From positions 2,810,981-2,874,980 of the forward strand of contig OY282494.1 in assembly GCA_958296385.1 (NCBI GenBank): a DNA stretch of 64,000 nucleotides. Direction: 5' to 3'. Source of the DNA: an uncultured Dehalococcoidia bacterium (lineage in GTDB: Bacteria > Chloroflexota > Dehalococcoidia > Lucifugimonadales > UBA3495). Below the pieces are notes generated by a model. That model was not told the origin of the DNA, made no database searches, and saw only the letters and a program-made list of their open reading frames with translations. The position numbers and the translations under genes are program-made. Below, one piece after another: positions 16,828 to 25,284 of this stretch (position 1 is its first letter; every line of letters starts with the position of its first letter).

Positions 16828-17955
16828 ATGACCACTGCTAATGAGCTGGAACCGAAAATTCGCAACGCTGGCATCACAGCCGACCCCAATGTCCACGATG
16901 ATGCCGAAGACGACATCCCCGAATCTGTGAGCTACCGCATCACCAGCTTTGGCGTAGATTTCGACGTTGCCGGGTTAGTGCGTCGCATCAATGACGGCGA
17001 CATATTCGTTCCCGATTTCCAGCGCGGATTCGTATGGACGCAAAAGCAAGCATCACAATTCATTGAATCCCTGCTGCTGGGCCTCCCTGTTCCGGGCATA
17101 TTCCTCACTACGGAGCCGGAAACGGAAAAACTGATGGTCATAGACGGCAACCAACGGCTGAGAACACTGCAATTTTTTTACGGTGGTGAAATCACCGGCC
17201 TTGCCGGCGTCGCGGGAAAAGCAACCAAGTTCGCATTGCAAGGCGTTGACGAGGCCTTCGAGGGGAAAACATATCCTGAACTACGCCAGCCCGACCGACG
17301 CCGCCTCGACAACTCTTTGCTTCATGCTACCACTACCCGGCAGCTGTTCCCAGAAGAGGGTATGAGTAGCGTATTCCATATTTTCCAGCGTCTCAACAGC
17401 GCCGGCCAACAACTAACGCCGCAGGAAATCCGGCAGGCAATATATCGTGGCCCACTACTGGACAACATCAGGGAACTCAACCGGAATCAGGATTGGCGAG
17501 ACATATTCGGGCCGCCGCATCCCCGGCAAAAAGACCAGGAGTTGATATTGCGCTTTTGGGCGCTGTATCTGCAATCCGGGGGATATAAACGCCCGATGCT
17601 GGGTTTCCTCAACGATTTCGCTGAATCCAATCGCAACCCTGACAATGCGTTTCTGCAAAACGGCGCAAATCTATTTGCTGAAACTATGCAAATGTTTAAC
17701 GCTGCTTTGGGCCGGAAAGCCTTTCGTACCGAAAACGGTCGTCAATTGAACGCTGCCGTCTTTGACTCTATGTCCGTAGCGTTGGCCTGCCGTATGCAAC
17801 AGGCCGTGTTCCCGAAAATTAAAGCCGTCAAAGACGTGCATCACTCCTTGCTTCAGGACGCAGAATACCTTGCCAGCGTTTCCGGCGGCACGGCCCGCGA
17901 GGATTCTGTCCGTACCCGTATGGGCAAGGCCGCTGCTCTTTTTGGGAGCATATAA
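16828..17955 (+). CDS. DUF262 domain protein (GmrSD N-domain-like)
   Basis: This encodes a 375-residue soluble protein. The start follows GGGGAGGAA by seven bases. The DUF262 (ParB/Srx-like nucleotide-binding fold) signature is clear at about residues 40-115: INDGDIFVPDFQRGFVW, then FIESLLLGLPVPGIFL, then LMVIDGNQRLRTLQFFYGG with the D-G-x-Q-R-(L) motif. Later FHIFQRLNSAGQQLTPQEIR also matches the family. The DUF1524 HNH nuclease domain that completes GmrSD type IV restriction enzymes is absent. The next gene encodes a HEPN protein that overlaps it, so the nuclease activity may be supplied in trans. The gene's moderate GC and codon use differ from the very GC-rich MFS genes, which fits horizontal acquisition. 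Confidence 0.8.
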   Translation: MTTANELEPKIRNAGITADPNVHDDAEDDIPESVSYRITSFGVDFDVAGLVRRINDGDIFVPDFQRGFVWTQKQASQFIESLLLGLPVPGIFLTTEPETEKLMVIDGNQRLRTLQFFYGGEITGLAGVAGKATKFALQGVDEAFEGKTYPELRQPDRRRLDNSLLHATTTRQLFPEEGMSSVFHIFQRLNSAGQQLTPQEIRQAIYRGPLLDNIRELNRNQDWRDIFGPPHPRQKDQELILRFWALYLQSGGYKRPMLGFLNDFAESNRNPDNAFLQNGANLFAETMQMFNAALGRKAFRTENGRQLNAAVFDSMSVALACRMQQAVFPKIKAVKDVHHSLLQDAEYLASVSGGTAREDSVRTRMGKAAALFGSI

Positions 17956-18434
17956 TGCAAAACACCTCTCTCCAAAATCAGTTGCAGCAGATAAACGACC
18001 TTTTATCAGTACCAATAACCGATCCCGCCGTGCAAGGTCATTGGGGACGCTATACTTGCATCGTAGCGGCCGGTTTTGTAGAAAACGCCCTCCAAGCGGT
18101 TTATAAAGACTATGTGGATAAATCCGCTAATCCTGACGTCGCCGGCTATACTAGCAGGCATATAGAGCGCATTACTAATCCGAATGCTGACCGTTTTATC
18201 GTAACTGCCCGGTCATTTAATCGGGATTGGGGCAGAGAATTGCGCAATTTCATTAGGCTTCAGAATCGCAACGTTGCCTTAGATACGATAATGGAAAACC
18301 GTAATAAAATCGCGCACGGTGCCCCGTCGACAATCTCGGTAGATAACGTAAAGCAATACCTCCCCAAATGTGTTGAGGTAATCGACTTCATCGAAAGTCA
18401 ATGCCTGGCCTCGCTCAATCCCCCCGCTAACTAA
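17955..18434 (+). CDS. HEPN-domain protein, partner of DUF262
   Basis: This encodes a 159-residue mainly helical protein beginning MQNTSLQNQLQQINDLLSVP. Its ATG overlaps the DUF262 stop (TAATG), so translation is coupled. The sequence GRYTCIVAAGFVENALQAVY and the motif ENRNKIAHG (R-x4-H, with N) fit the HEPN superfamily of the RiboL-PSP/MAE_28990 type. Active members are metal-independent RNases that use the R-x4-6-H motif. Context suggests an antiphage or toxin-like pair in which the DUF262 protein senses or controls the RNase. Function is inferred from the motif and coupling, not shown. Confidence 0.75.
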   Translation: MQNTSLQNQLQQINDLLSVPITDPAVQGHWGRYTCIVAAGFVENALQAVYKDYVDKSANPDVAGYTSRHIERITNPNADRFIVTARSFNRDWGRELRNFIRLQNRNVALDTIMENRNKIAHGAPSTISVDNVKQYLPKCVEVIDFIESQCLASLNPPAN

Positions 18435-18466
18435 TCACGATATTCCAGCCATCACGGAGGAAACCA

Positions 18467-19402
18467 ATGACTACGCCAACCATCCCCACCGAATCCGAAG
18501 TTCTGGCCTGGTTTGATTCGCTGAGCAATTGGGGCCGTTGGGGTGCCGATGATGAGTTGGGCACGCTGAATCTCATTACCGAGGCCAAGCGCAAGCAGGC
18601 TGTTGCCACCGTCACCGAGGGCATTACCGTTACCTGCTCCCGCCTGCTGGTGCCTGAAATCGCCCCCGACGTCACCAGCATCCCGCCCCTGCACTACATG
18701 GTCTCCACCGGCGAATCCGCCCCGGCGGAGGGCGGCGGCGGCGCCAGCGACTTCATTGGCGTATCCTTTCACGGCCTCACCGTCACCCACCTGGACAGCC
18801 TCTGCCACCAGTTTTGGAACGGCAAGATGTACAACGGCAAGGACGCACGCCTCGTCAACAACGCCCAGAAAGCCGGCGCCGGCGCCATCGATGCCGTGCG
18901 CAACGGCGTCGTAACGCGCGGCGTCCTGCTGGACATCGCCGCCGTCAAGGGCAAGGACTGGCTGGAGGCCGGCGAGCCGGTGTTCACCGCCGACCTGGAG
19001 GCCGCCGAAGCCGCCCAGAGTGTGCGCGTCACCGAGGGCGATGCCCTGCTGGTCCGGTTGGGCTGGTACCGGCGCCGTCAGCAAGTCGGCCCGCCCAGCG
19101 CCGCCGATGGACGCCCCGGCCTGCACGCCGAAACCCTGCCCTGGCTGCGGGAGCGCGGCATCTCCATCGCCGCCTGCGACGCCTCGTGGGACGTTGCCCC
19201 CAGCGAGTACCCCTACGTCGGCCTGCCCATTCACAAAGTAGGCATCGTCGGCATGGGCCTCTGGCTCATCGACGCCGCCAACTTCGACGAAGTCGCCCCC
19301 GTCTGCCGCCGCCTCAACCGCTGGGAGTTCATGTTCACCGTCGCCCCCCTGCGCTGGCACAACGCCACCGGCTCCCCCGTCAACCCCATCGCAACCTTCT
19401 AA
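18467..19402 (+). CDS. Cyclase-family hydrolase (kynurenine-formamidase-like)
   Basis: This encodes a 311-residue PF04199 protein that probably hydrolyses an amide or lactone bond. GGAGGAAACC precedes the ATG. The metal-binding motif appears as HGLTVTHLDSLCH at about residues 103-115, a variant of HxGTHxDxPxH. Other family features are the N-terminal WGRWGADDELGTLNLITEAK, the TEGDALLVRLGWY strand and an acidic substrate region (CDASWDVAPSEYPYVGLPIH). This long W-G-x-x-D-E-x-G-x-L-N subtype is common in Chloroflexota and Actinobacteria; the natural substrate is generally unknown. Confidence 0.85.
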   Translation: MTTPTIPTESEVLAWFDSLSNWGRWGADDELGTLNLITEAKRKQAVATVTEGITVTCSRLLVPEIAPDVTSIPPLHYMVSTGESAPAEGGGGASDFIGVSFHGLTVTHLDSLCHQFWNGKMYNGKDARLVNNAQKAGAGAIDAVRNGVVTRGVLLDIAAVKGKDWLEAGEPVFTADLEAAEAAQSVRVTEGDALLVRLGWYRRRQQVGPPSAADGRPGLHAETLPWLRERGISIAACDASWDVAPSEYPYVGLPIHKVGIVGMGLWLIDAANFDEVAPVCRRLNRWEFMFTVAPLRWHNATGSPVNPIATF

Positions 19403-19452
19403 CCCGCCAACCGAACCGCCGTCGCTGCTGGCGCACAACGAGCAATAATTCG

Positions 19453-19482
19453 CCCCGCTCCCCAAACAAACGGGGAGCGGGG
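19453..19482. terminator. Hairpin between convergent cyclase and pnp genes
   Basis: CCCCGCTCCCC (19453-19463) and GGGGAGCGGGG (19472-19482) form a perfect 11-base-pair stem with an 8-base loop AAACAAAC. The downstream bases on either strand are not a long U run, so it probably acts as a bidirectional stem-based terminator or mRNA end protector. Confidence 0.7.
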
Positions 19483-19506
19483 CAAGTTTCGGCCCGTCGC
19501 TAACGG

Positions 19507-22182
19507 TTAGCGGCGTCCGCCGCCACCACCACCGCCGCCGAGGAACCGCCGGTCGGAGGGGTTGCCGCGTCCGGCGTCCCGGTTCGGCGGACGCCGCCCG
19601 CCCCGGTCCCGATCGCCGGGCTCGCTGCCCAGCATCGAGTTGCGATCCCGGTCACCGTCGCGCCCCCGCTCACCACCGCCACCGCCGCCGTAGCCGCCCC
19701 GGCCCCGGTCACCGCCGCCGCTGCCACCACCGCCGCCGCGCGGCCCCCGATCCCGGTCACCGTAGCCACCACGACCACCGCCTCCGCCGCCACCGCCGCC
19801 GCTGCGTCCCCGGTCACCGCCGCCGCCACCACCGCCGCCGTAGCCGCCACGCCCGCCGCGGTCACCACCACCGCCACCGCCGCCGTAACCACCGCGTCCG
19901 CCGCGGTCACCACCCCGGTCACCGCCGCGATCGCCGCCGCCGCCGTAACCGCCCCGACCACCCCGGTCACCACCACGATCGCCGCCCCGGTCACCGTAGC
20001 CTCCGCGTCCGCCGCGGTCACCGCCCCGGTCGCCAAAGCCGCTGCGTTCCGGGCGGGGCGGCGCCGGTTCGGTGTCGCCCATCAGCGCCCGCCGCGACAT
20101 ATTGATGCGGCCCATGTGGTCAATCTCGTGAATCATCACCGTGATTTCCTGGCCCATCCCGATGTCGTCGTTGGCCAGGTCGCCCAGCTCTTCGTTCCGC
20201 ACCAGCCCGTCTTTGCCGCCCGGCGTCAGCTCGACGAACACGCCGAAGTTAGTCGTGCGGGTAATCTTGCCGGTGATGATGTCGCCCACCTCCGGGCTGC
20301 GGGTCAGCCCGTCCACCCGGCTGGACGCCAGTTCAATCATCGCCTGGTCGTTGGAACCAATCGTCACCGAACCGTCGTCCGACACGTCAATTGAGCAGCC
20401 CGTTTCTTCCTGGATGCCGCGTATGACCCGGCCTCCCGGCCCGATGAGCGCGCCGATTTTATCTACCGGAATCTGCATCCGCACCAGCTTGGGCGCGTAC
20501 CGGCTCATCTGCACGCGCGGCTCGGTGATGGCCTCCGCCATCCGATCCAGGATGTGCAGCCGGCCCACCCGCGCCTGTTCCAGCGCCTCGCTGAGCAATT
20601 CCTGCGTCAGGCCGTCAATCTTGACGTCCATCTGCAAGGCGTTGATGCCGGCCTCGGTGCCGGCAACCTTGAAGTCCATGTCGCCCAGAAAGTCCTCAAT
20701 CCCCTGGATGTCGCTCAGGATGGCGTACTGCCCGTCGGCGTCATCGGTAATCAGCCCCATGGCGATGCCGGCCACCGGCGCCCGCAGCGGCACGCCCGCG
20801 TCCATCAGCGCCAGCGACGACCCGCACACGCTGCCCATTGACGTTGACCCGTTGGACGCCAGCACTTCGCTGACCACCCGCAGCGTGTAGGGGAACTCGT
20901 CATCCGGTGGCAGCGCGGCCAGGATGGCCCGTTCCGCCAATGCCCCGTGGCCAATCTCCCGGCGGCCCGGCGAACCTACCCGGCGCGCCTCGCCCACGCT
21001 GTACGGCGGGAAGTTGTAGTGGTGCATAAACTGCTTGGTGTTGTCCGGCCCCACCGTGTCCAGCGTCTGCTTCATCGTCAGCGACGCCAGCGTAGCCACC
21101 GACAGCACCTGCGTTTGACCCCGCGTGAACAGCCCGCTGCCGTGCGCCCGGGGCAGTTCCCCCACGCTGCACGTTATCGGACGGATTTCGTCCAGACCCC
21201 GACCGTCGGGCCGCACTTTCCGGTCCAAAATCCGGCTGCGTACCTGTCCCTTGACCAGATTCTTGAACGCACCGGCAACGGCGCCGGCCGAGTAGTCATC
21301 GGACAGCTGCGCCGCAATCTCCGACTCCACCGCGTCCAGGCTGGCGTCCCGCTCACTCTTGAACGAGTTGCCCTCCAGCACCTCGGCAATCCGCCCGTTC
21401 ACCAGCGCGTCAACCCGCGTTTCACATTCCTGCGCCGCCGAGTAATCCTCGGAGACAACGATTTTCTCCTTGCCCCGCTCGGCCACCAGCTGGTCAATCA
21501 GCTCAATGGTCTGCACGTTGCTCTCGTGGGCCAGCCGGATGCCCTCCAGAATGACCTCCTCCGCAACCTCCACGGAGCCGGACTCCACCATCATAATGGC
21601 GTCCCGGTTGCTGGCCACGACCATGTTCAGCCGCGCCGCCGCCGCGTCCTTGTACCCGGCGTTGATGCGGTAATCGTCGCCGCCGTCCCAGGTGATGCGG
21701 CAGGCGCCGATTGGCCCGGCAAAGGGTATCTGGCTGAGCGACAGCGCCGCCGACGCCGCTACCATCCCCAGCGTTTCCGGCGGGTGGTTCTCGTCCACCG
21801 ACAGCGTGGTGATGATAACCTGCACTTCGTTATGCAGGCTCTTGGGAAACAGCGGCCGGATGCTGCGGTCGGTAAGCCGCGCCGACAGAATAGCCTCGGT
21901 GCCCGGCCGCCCTTCCCGTCGGAAAAAGCTGCCCGGAATCTTGCCTACCGAGTAAAGCCGCTCCTCAAACTCAACGGTCAGCGGCAAAAAGTCAATGCCC
22001 TCCCGGGCTTGTTCGGACATCACGGCGGTGGCCAGTACGATGGTATCGCCGCAGGTCAGGGTAACCGCGCCGTGGGCTTGCTGCGCCAGCCGCCCCGTTT
22101 CCATCACAATCGGCTGCCCGCCTATATCGCCGTCCACGGCAAAGGGGTTCATCAGTGCGCTAATAGCGTCAGTAGTCGTCAT
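19507..22182 (-). CDS. pnp: Polynucleotide phosphorylase with long RGG/GGY-rich C-terminal tail
   Basis: This encodes an 891-residue 3'-5' phosphorolytic exoribonuclease; the usual length is about 700. The first RNase PH domain begins near DIGGQPIVMETGRLAQQAHG, and the second has RGRGLDEIRPITCSVGELPR-like sequence (residues about 325-345) and SNGSTSMGSVCGSSLALMDA. The KH domain contains IGALIGPGGRVIRGIQEETG, and the S1 domain DIITGKITRTTNFGVFVEL. From about residue 710 the protein is disordered: roughly 180 residues with about 17 RGG motifs and several RGGYG units, ending in a poly-glycine RR tail. Such tails bind RNA and can drive condensate formation. Overlap or frame artefact is unlikely because the frame is open throughout. 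It lies downstream of rpsO, the standard order. Confidence 0.95.
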   Translation of the reverse strand: MTTTDAISALMNPFAVDGDIGGQPIVMETGRLAQQAHGAVTLTCGDTIVLATAVMSEQAREGIDFLPLTVEFEERLYSVGKIPGSFFRREGRPGTEAILSARLTDRSIRPLFPKSLHNEVQVIITTLSVDENHPPETLGMVAASAALSLSQIPFAGPIGACRITWDGGDDYRINAGYKDAAAARLNMVVASNRDAIMMVESGSVEVAEEVILEGIRLAHESNVQTIELIDQLVAERGKEKIVVSEDYSAAQECETRVDALVNGRIAEVLEGNSFKSERDASLDAVESEIAAQLSDDYSAGAVAGAFKNLVKGQVRSRILDRKVRPDGRGLDEIRPITCSVGELPRAHGSGLFTRGQTQVLSVATLASLTMKQTLDTVGPDNTKQFMHHYNFPPYSVGEARRVGSPGRREIGHGALAERAILAALPPDDEFPYTLRVVSEVLASNGSTSMGSVCGSSLALMDAGVPLRAPVAGIAMGLITDDADGQYAILSDIQGIEDFLGDMDFKVAGTEAGINALQMDVKIDGLTQELLSEALEQARVGRLHILDRMAEAITEPRVQMSRYAPKLVRMQIPVDKIGALIGPGGRVIRGIQEETGCSIDVSDDGSVTIGSNDQAMIELASSRVDGLTRSPEVGDIITGKITRTTNFGVFVELTPGGKDGLVRNEELGDLANDDIGMGQEITVMIHEIDHMGRINMSRRALMGDTEPAPPRPERSGFGDRGGDRGGRGGYGDRGGDRGGDRGGRGGYGGGGDRGGDRGGDRGGRGGYGGGGGGGDRGGRGGYGGGGGGGGDRGRSGGGGGGGGGRGGYGDRDRGPRGGGGGSGGGDRGRGGYGGGGGGERGRDGDRDRNSMLGSEPGDRDRGGRRPPNRDAGRGNPSDRRFLGGGGGGGGRR

Positions 22183-22625
22183 AACAGGAGTATTTTCTAC
22201 CTCTCTCGTTCCGTTTCGTGTCTCTTGCGTTGCGGATTTCGGCCCGCCGTTCCCGCCTTCTCAGCGGTTCCCCGTCCGGCTCTCTCTGCCCCTCCTCCGG
22301 TATCGGGTTTGTTACGTTTAGTGTTTGCCGTCAGTAGATTGCCCGTCCATAAATCAACGTCGGGCGCCACGACCTTTTTTTGGGCCGGACTATGGGCCTT
22401 ACGCCGGCAGATTGCGTTCAGATTGCAGCGCTACGTGCGCTAATCCCGTCAGCGCCGGCGGATTGCTTTTTTTCAGAGATAACGACCGCCCGTGTAGTGC
22501 CCGCCGGCGTTGCGGATTTGACCCGAACCGGCCCTGCCCCGGCGTTTTCCCGCCCGGCGCAAACGCCGCTCAACGCCCCGTTCCGAGCAGATTGCAACCA
22601 TCCGGACGCCAGGCCGCCGCCGACT
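22183..22625 (-). other. Long rpsO-pnp intergenic region, possible pnp leader
   Basis: There is no convincing coding frame in this 443-base gap between rpsO and pnp, which is longer than usual. A short hairpin can form from AGCGC and GCGCT around 22428-22442. Related GCAATC(T/C)GCCGGCG segments occur near 22405 and 22458. No ribosome binding site is evident directly before the pnp ATG. It could be an autoregulated leader as in other PNPase operons, but this is inference. Confidence 0.3.
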
Positions 22626-22892
22626 TTACCGGCGCAGGCCCAGCCGCCCGATTAAACTCTGATAGCGTCCCACGTCCTCCCGGCTCAGAAAATTGAGCAG
22701 CCGCCGCCGCTTGGACACCATCGTAACCAGCCCCCGCCGGGAGTGCACGTCCTTGCGGTGTGTGCGGAGATGGTCCGTAACCTGCCGGATGCGCTCGGTA
22801 AGCATTGCTACCTGCAACTCGGTAGAGCCGGTATCCAGTTCGTGGGTGCGATATTCCGCGATGATTCGTTGCTTAACGTCAGCGTCCAACAT
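22626..22892 (-). CDS. rpsO: 30S ribosomal protein S15
   Basis: This encodes an 88-residue primary 16S rRNA-binding protein of the small-subunit platform. The typical core is present: [20 protein letters not shown], then [20 protein letters not shown], then [20 protein letters not shown]. Length and end (LIGRLGLRR) are standard. It precedes pnp, the conserved bacterial arrangement, and a TTGACA-containing stretch lies just upstream of its start. Confidence 0.97.
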   Translation of the reverse strand: MLDADVKQRIIAEYRTHELDTGSTELQVAMLTERIRQVTDHLRTHRKDVHSRRGLVTMVSKRRRLLNFLSREDVGRYQSLIGRLGLRR

Positions 22893-23014
22893 TACCCGTT
22901 GTCAACCCTTTCCCTTTCCATTCGTTCCCAATTCATCCAGTCAATCTGCATTCATCGCCAACCAGCCTAACACACCCCGCCCCAATAGGCAACCAACCAA
23001 TCGTCACCATCTGA

Positions 23015-23053
23015 GGGGGTCTGGGGGAAATCATTTCCCCCAGCGGCACCCCC
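23015..23053. repeat. REP-like palindrome
   Basis: CTGGGGGAAAT (23021-23031) and ATTTCCCCCAG (23033-23043) are perfect inverted arms around a single C. An outer pair GGGGGT (23015-23020) and ACCCCC (23048-23053) extends it. The form resembles an extragenic palindromic repeat or a terminator; copies elsewhere in the genome would confirm the former. Confidence 0.6.
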
Positions 23054-23558
23054 CTGCCTCCAAATCCCCGCCAAATCCCAAAAATCAATGACACCGCCCA
23101 CTTGCCAACTGCACGTTCGTTCGCCATAATAACCATATCGGGCAAATCGGTCAAACCCCACCGCTAGCACAACCGCCGGAGATTCAAGTCACCACGGCCA
23201 CCCCGTCAGCATCCAAATCGCAATCGGCCAGGCCGACCCATCGACGCATCCACGGCGTGGGCGGTACTCCGCAGGGTATCGAGCTTCAGCCCGCGCGCTG
23301 CTCCCCCAAAGGGCAGGACACGTAAAATGAAGGTCCGTAATAGTTGCGTAAAAACCTTCCGGCCGTAAGGGCTGACAACGACTTGAATCTCCGACAACCA
23401 ACACCAAATCCAAACCGAACCACCCGATACCGATAGTCCGATACCACACCCGCCCGATACAACGGAGAATCCATCATGCCACCGTACAGCCGCGCACCCC
23501 CCGTTATCCTCCGCTCATTGCGCGCCCTCCCGTCATACCGGCCCACCCCGCAAGCGGG

Positions 23559-23564
23559 TATAAT
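23559..23564 (+). promoter_or_regulatory. -10 box of the MaoC gene
   Basis: A perfect TATAAT lies 29 bases before the ATG at 23594, and AGGAGG lies between them. No TGN extension and no clear -35 are seen. Confidence 0.5.
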
Positions 23565-23593
23565 TGTGCTGCTTGTCGACAGGAGGTTCCACG

Positions 23594-24610
23594 ATGACCC
23601 AGCAGAACGTTACCCAAACCGAACGGCTGTGGACTTACGACGCGGTTCGCAAAGGGCAGTCCGGCGGCGAAACCCGCGTTGTCATCTCCGATGCCGACGT
23701 TGGCGAATACGCCGCCTGCGCCCAGAACCCCGACCCCCGCTACCGGATGCCCAACGCCGGCCCCAATGCCGGCCCCGGCGCCGCGCCCCTGATGGCCATG
23801 CCCACCATGGCCCTTACCTACGCCCCCCTGCTGCGCGAGGAAATCGCCGCCGCCAACGGCTTTGTCGCCCAGGAGCGGTCAACCGCCGCCCGCCGCCAAA
23901 CGCCTTTCGCCAAGTGCGAACTGCGCTGGTATCGCCCGGTTCACGCCGGCGAAACCATCACTGCCACCCGCCGCGTTCACGACAAATACGAACGCCGGGG
24001 CAGCAAGTTCGTCACTTTTCGCGTCTCCGCCTTTGACGCCGCCGGCGCCGTCGTCGCCAGCTACGATTACACCTGCATCTTTGAATACGCCAGCGGCCAG
24101 CGCGCCGCACCCGCCGGCAACCCCGCCGCCGCCATACGACCGGACACCGACGCCGTGCCGAACCCGGCCCAATTCCTCACGTGGCACGATGCCAAAGTAG
24201 GAACCCCCTTGCCCCGCACCCTGGCCGTCGGCGAAACCACCGAGAACATCCTGCGCAAAAACGCCCAGCGTCTGGCCGGACGCCCCAGCCCCAGCAACAT
24301 CCACACCGACGAGGAATTCGCCCGCCAAAACATCTTTGGCGGCGCCGTCAACGCCGGCCCGGCCACCCTGTCCTACGTCGACCGCTTTCTCGGCCTCAAC
24401 TTTTCGCCCCTGGCCCTTTACAACGGCGGCAGCCTGCTGATGCGGGCCATCACCCCGTTCCGCGCCGGCGACGTCGTAACCTTCCGGGGCGAAATCACCG
24501 GCGCCGGCGGCAATCTCTACGGCCAGCGCAAAGCCCAATGCCGCATCCGGGGCGTCAACCAGCGCGACGAACTCGTCTGCCTCGCCGACGCCACGCTAAC
24601 CCTGGGGTAA
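23594..24610 (+). CDS. MaoC-like double hot-dog hydratase/dehydratase
   Basis: This encodes a 338-residue protein whose start follows a perfect AGGAGG. Residues 1-165 resemble the MaoC N-terminal (FAS1-like dehydratase) hot-dog domain: DVGEYAACAQNPDPRYRMPN, MALTYAPLLREE and ELRWYRPVHAGETITATRRV. Residues about 195-338 form a second MaoC fold with NIHTDEEFARQNIFGGAVNA, which carries the Asn-His/Asp-type hydratase region, and RAITPFRAGDVVTFRGEITG. It probably hydrates an enoyl-CoA or related thioester in a catabolic pathway. It is followed at six bases by a YbaK-like gene, suggesting one operon. Confidence 0.8.
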   Translation: MTQQNVTQTERLWTYDAVRKGQSGGETRVVISDADVGEYAACAQNPDPRYRMPNAGPNAGPGAAPLMAMPTMALTYAPLLREEIAAANGFVAQERSTAARRQTPFAKCELRWYRPVHAGETITATRRVHDKYERRGSKFVTFRVSAFDAAGAVVASYDYTCIFEYASGQRAAPAGNPAAAIRPDTDAVPNPAQFLTWHDAKVGTPLPRTLAVGETTENILRKNAQRLAGRPSPSNIHTDEEFARQNIFGGAVNAGPATLSYVDRFLGLNFSPLALYNGGSLLMRAITPFRAGDVVTFRGEITGAGGNLYGQRKAQCRIRGVNQRDELVCLADATLTLG

Positions 24611-24616
24611 CCGACA

Positions 24617-25165
24617 ATGAGCATAACTGATGACGCCGCCGCCAGCGCCGCTATGGAACAGCGCGTGCGCGCCGCCCTGTCCCATCTGTCCATCGCCGGT
24701 TGGGAATGGATTGCCATTGACCCCCAATTTGGCGATACCGCCGACTTTTGCGCCGAGTACGGCTACGACCTGCCCCACTCTGCCAACACCATCGTCGTCG
24801 CCAGCAAGCGCGGCCCCGCCGCCTACGCCGCCTGCATCGTCCGCGCCAGCGACCGCCTCGACGTCAACCGACGCGTCCGCCGGCTCATGGGCGTCTCCCG
24901 CGCCTCCTTCGCCGACCCCGACGAAACCCGCACCGTAACCGGCATGATGATTGGCGGCGTAACCGCCCTCGCCCTCCCCGACAACCTCCCCATCTACGCC
25001 GACCGGCGCCTCCTCGAAATGGACTACGTCATACTAGGCGCCGGCAGCCGCTCCGCCAAACTGGCAATGCCCCCCGCCGAACTAAACAAAATCCCCAACC
25101 TCCAATTCATCGACGGCCTCTCCATCGCCGCCGATGCTGCCGATGCTGCCGATGCTGCCGAATGA
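24617..25165 (+). CDS. YbaK/EbsC-like aminoacyl-tRNA deacylase family protein
   Basis: This encodes a 182-residue protein. The PF04073 (tRNA_edit) core covers residues about 55-165: NTIVVASKRGPAAYAACIVR, then RVRRLMGVSRASFADPDETR, TVTGMMIGGVTALALPDNLP and YADRRLLEMDYVILGAGSRS. Members deacylate mischarged tRNAs such as Cys-tRNA(Pro) or act on related ligands. The C-terminus ends in a short Ala-Ala-Asp repeat encoded by a 9-base tandem repeat (GCCGATGCT, about four copies at 25129-25160), a site prone to slippage. The N-terminal extension is not conserved in the family as I know it. Confidence 0.75.
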   Translation: MSITDDAAASAAMEQRVRAALSHLSIAGWEWIAIDPQFGDTADFCAEYGYDLPHSANTIVVASKRGPAAYAACIVRASDRLDVNRRVRRLMGVSRASFADPDETRTVTGMMIGGVTALALPDNLPIYADRRLLEMDYVILGAGSRSAKLAMPPAELNKIPNLQFIDGLSIAADAADAADAAE

Positions 25166-25191
25166 CCGCGCCCGGCAGTGACACTAGCCCG

Positions 25192-25221
25192 TTGACCCGC
25201 CAGCCGGTTCCCCCCTACAAT
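25192..25221 (+). promoter_or_regulatory. Sigma70-like promoter of the rhodanese gene
   Basis: TTGACC at 25192-25197 and TACAAT at 25216-25221 are separated by 18 bases, one of the few complete -35/-10 pairs in this window. CAGGAG lies before the ATG at 25285. Confidence 0.5.
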
Positions 25222-25284
25222 CCGCCCTACGCCTAATCCTCTCATGTAATCCTCTGATGAGATACCCCATTCAGGAGACACCCC

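Larger units (their letters stand above)
22893..23593. other. 700-base intergenic region without a supported gene
   Basis: Several short frames exist on both strands but none has convincing composition or a start site. The region contains a strong palindrome at 23015-23053, annotated separately, and the promoter of the MaoC gene at its right end. The sequence around 23285-23400 (containing a phrase that reads VVVSPYGRKVF in one frame) looks like decayed or repetitive DNA. Confidence 0.5.

Noticed and set aside
20947-22443. Open plus-strand frame of 498 codons across pnp
   Set aside because: Antisense of a clearly identified PNPase; no start signal or family features.
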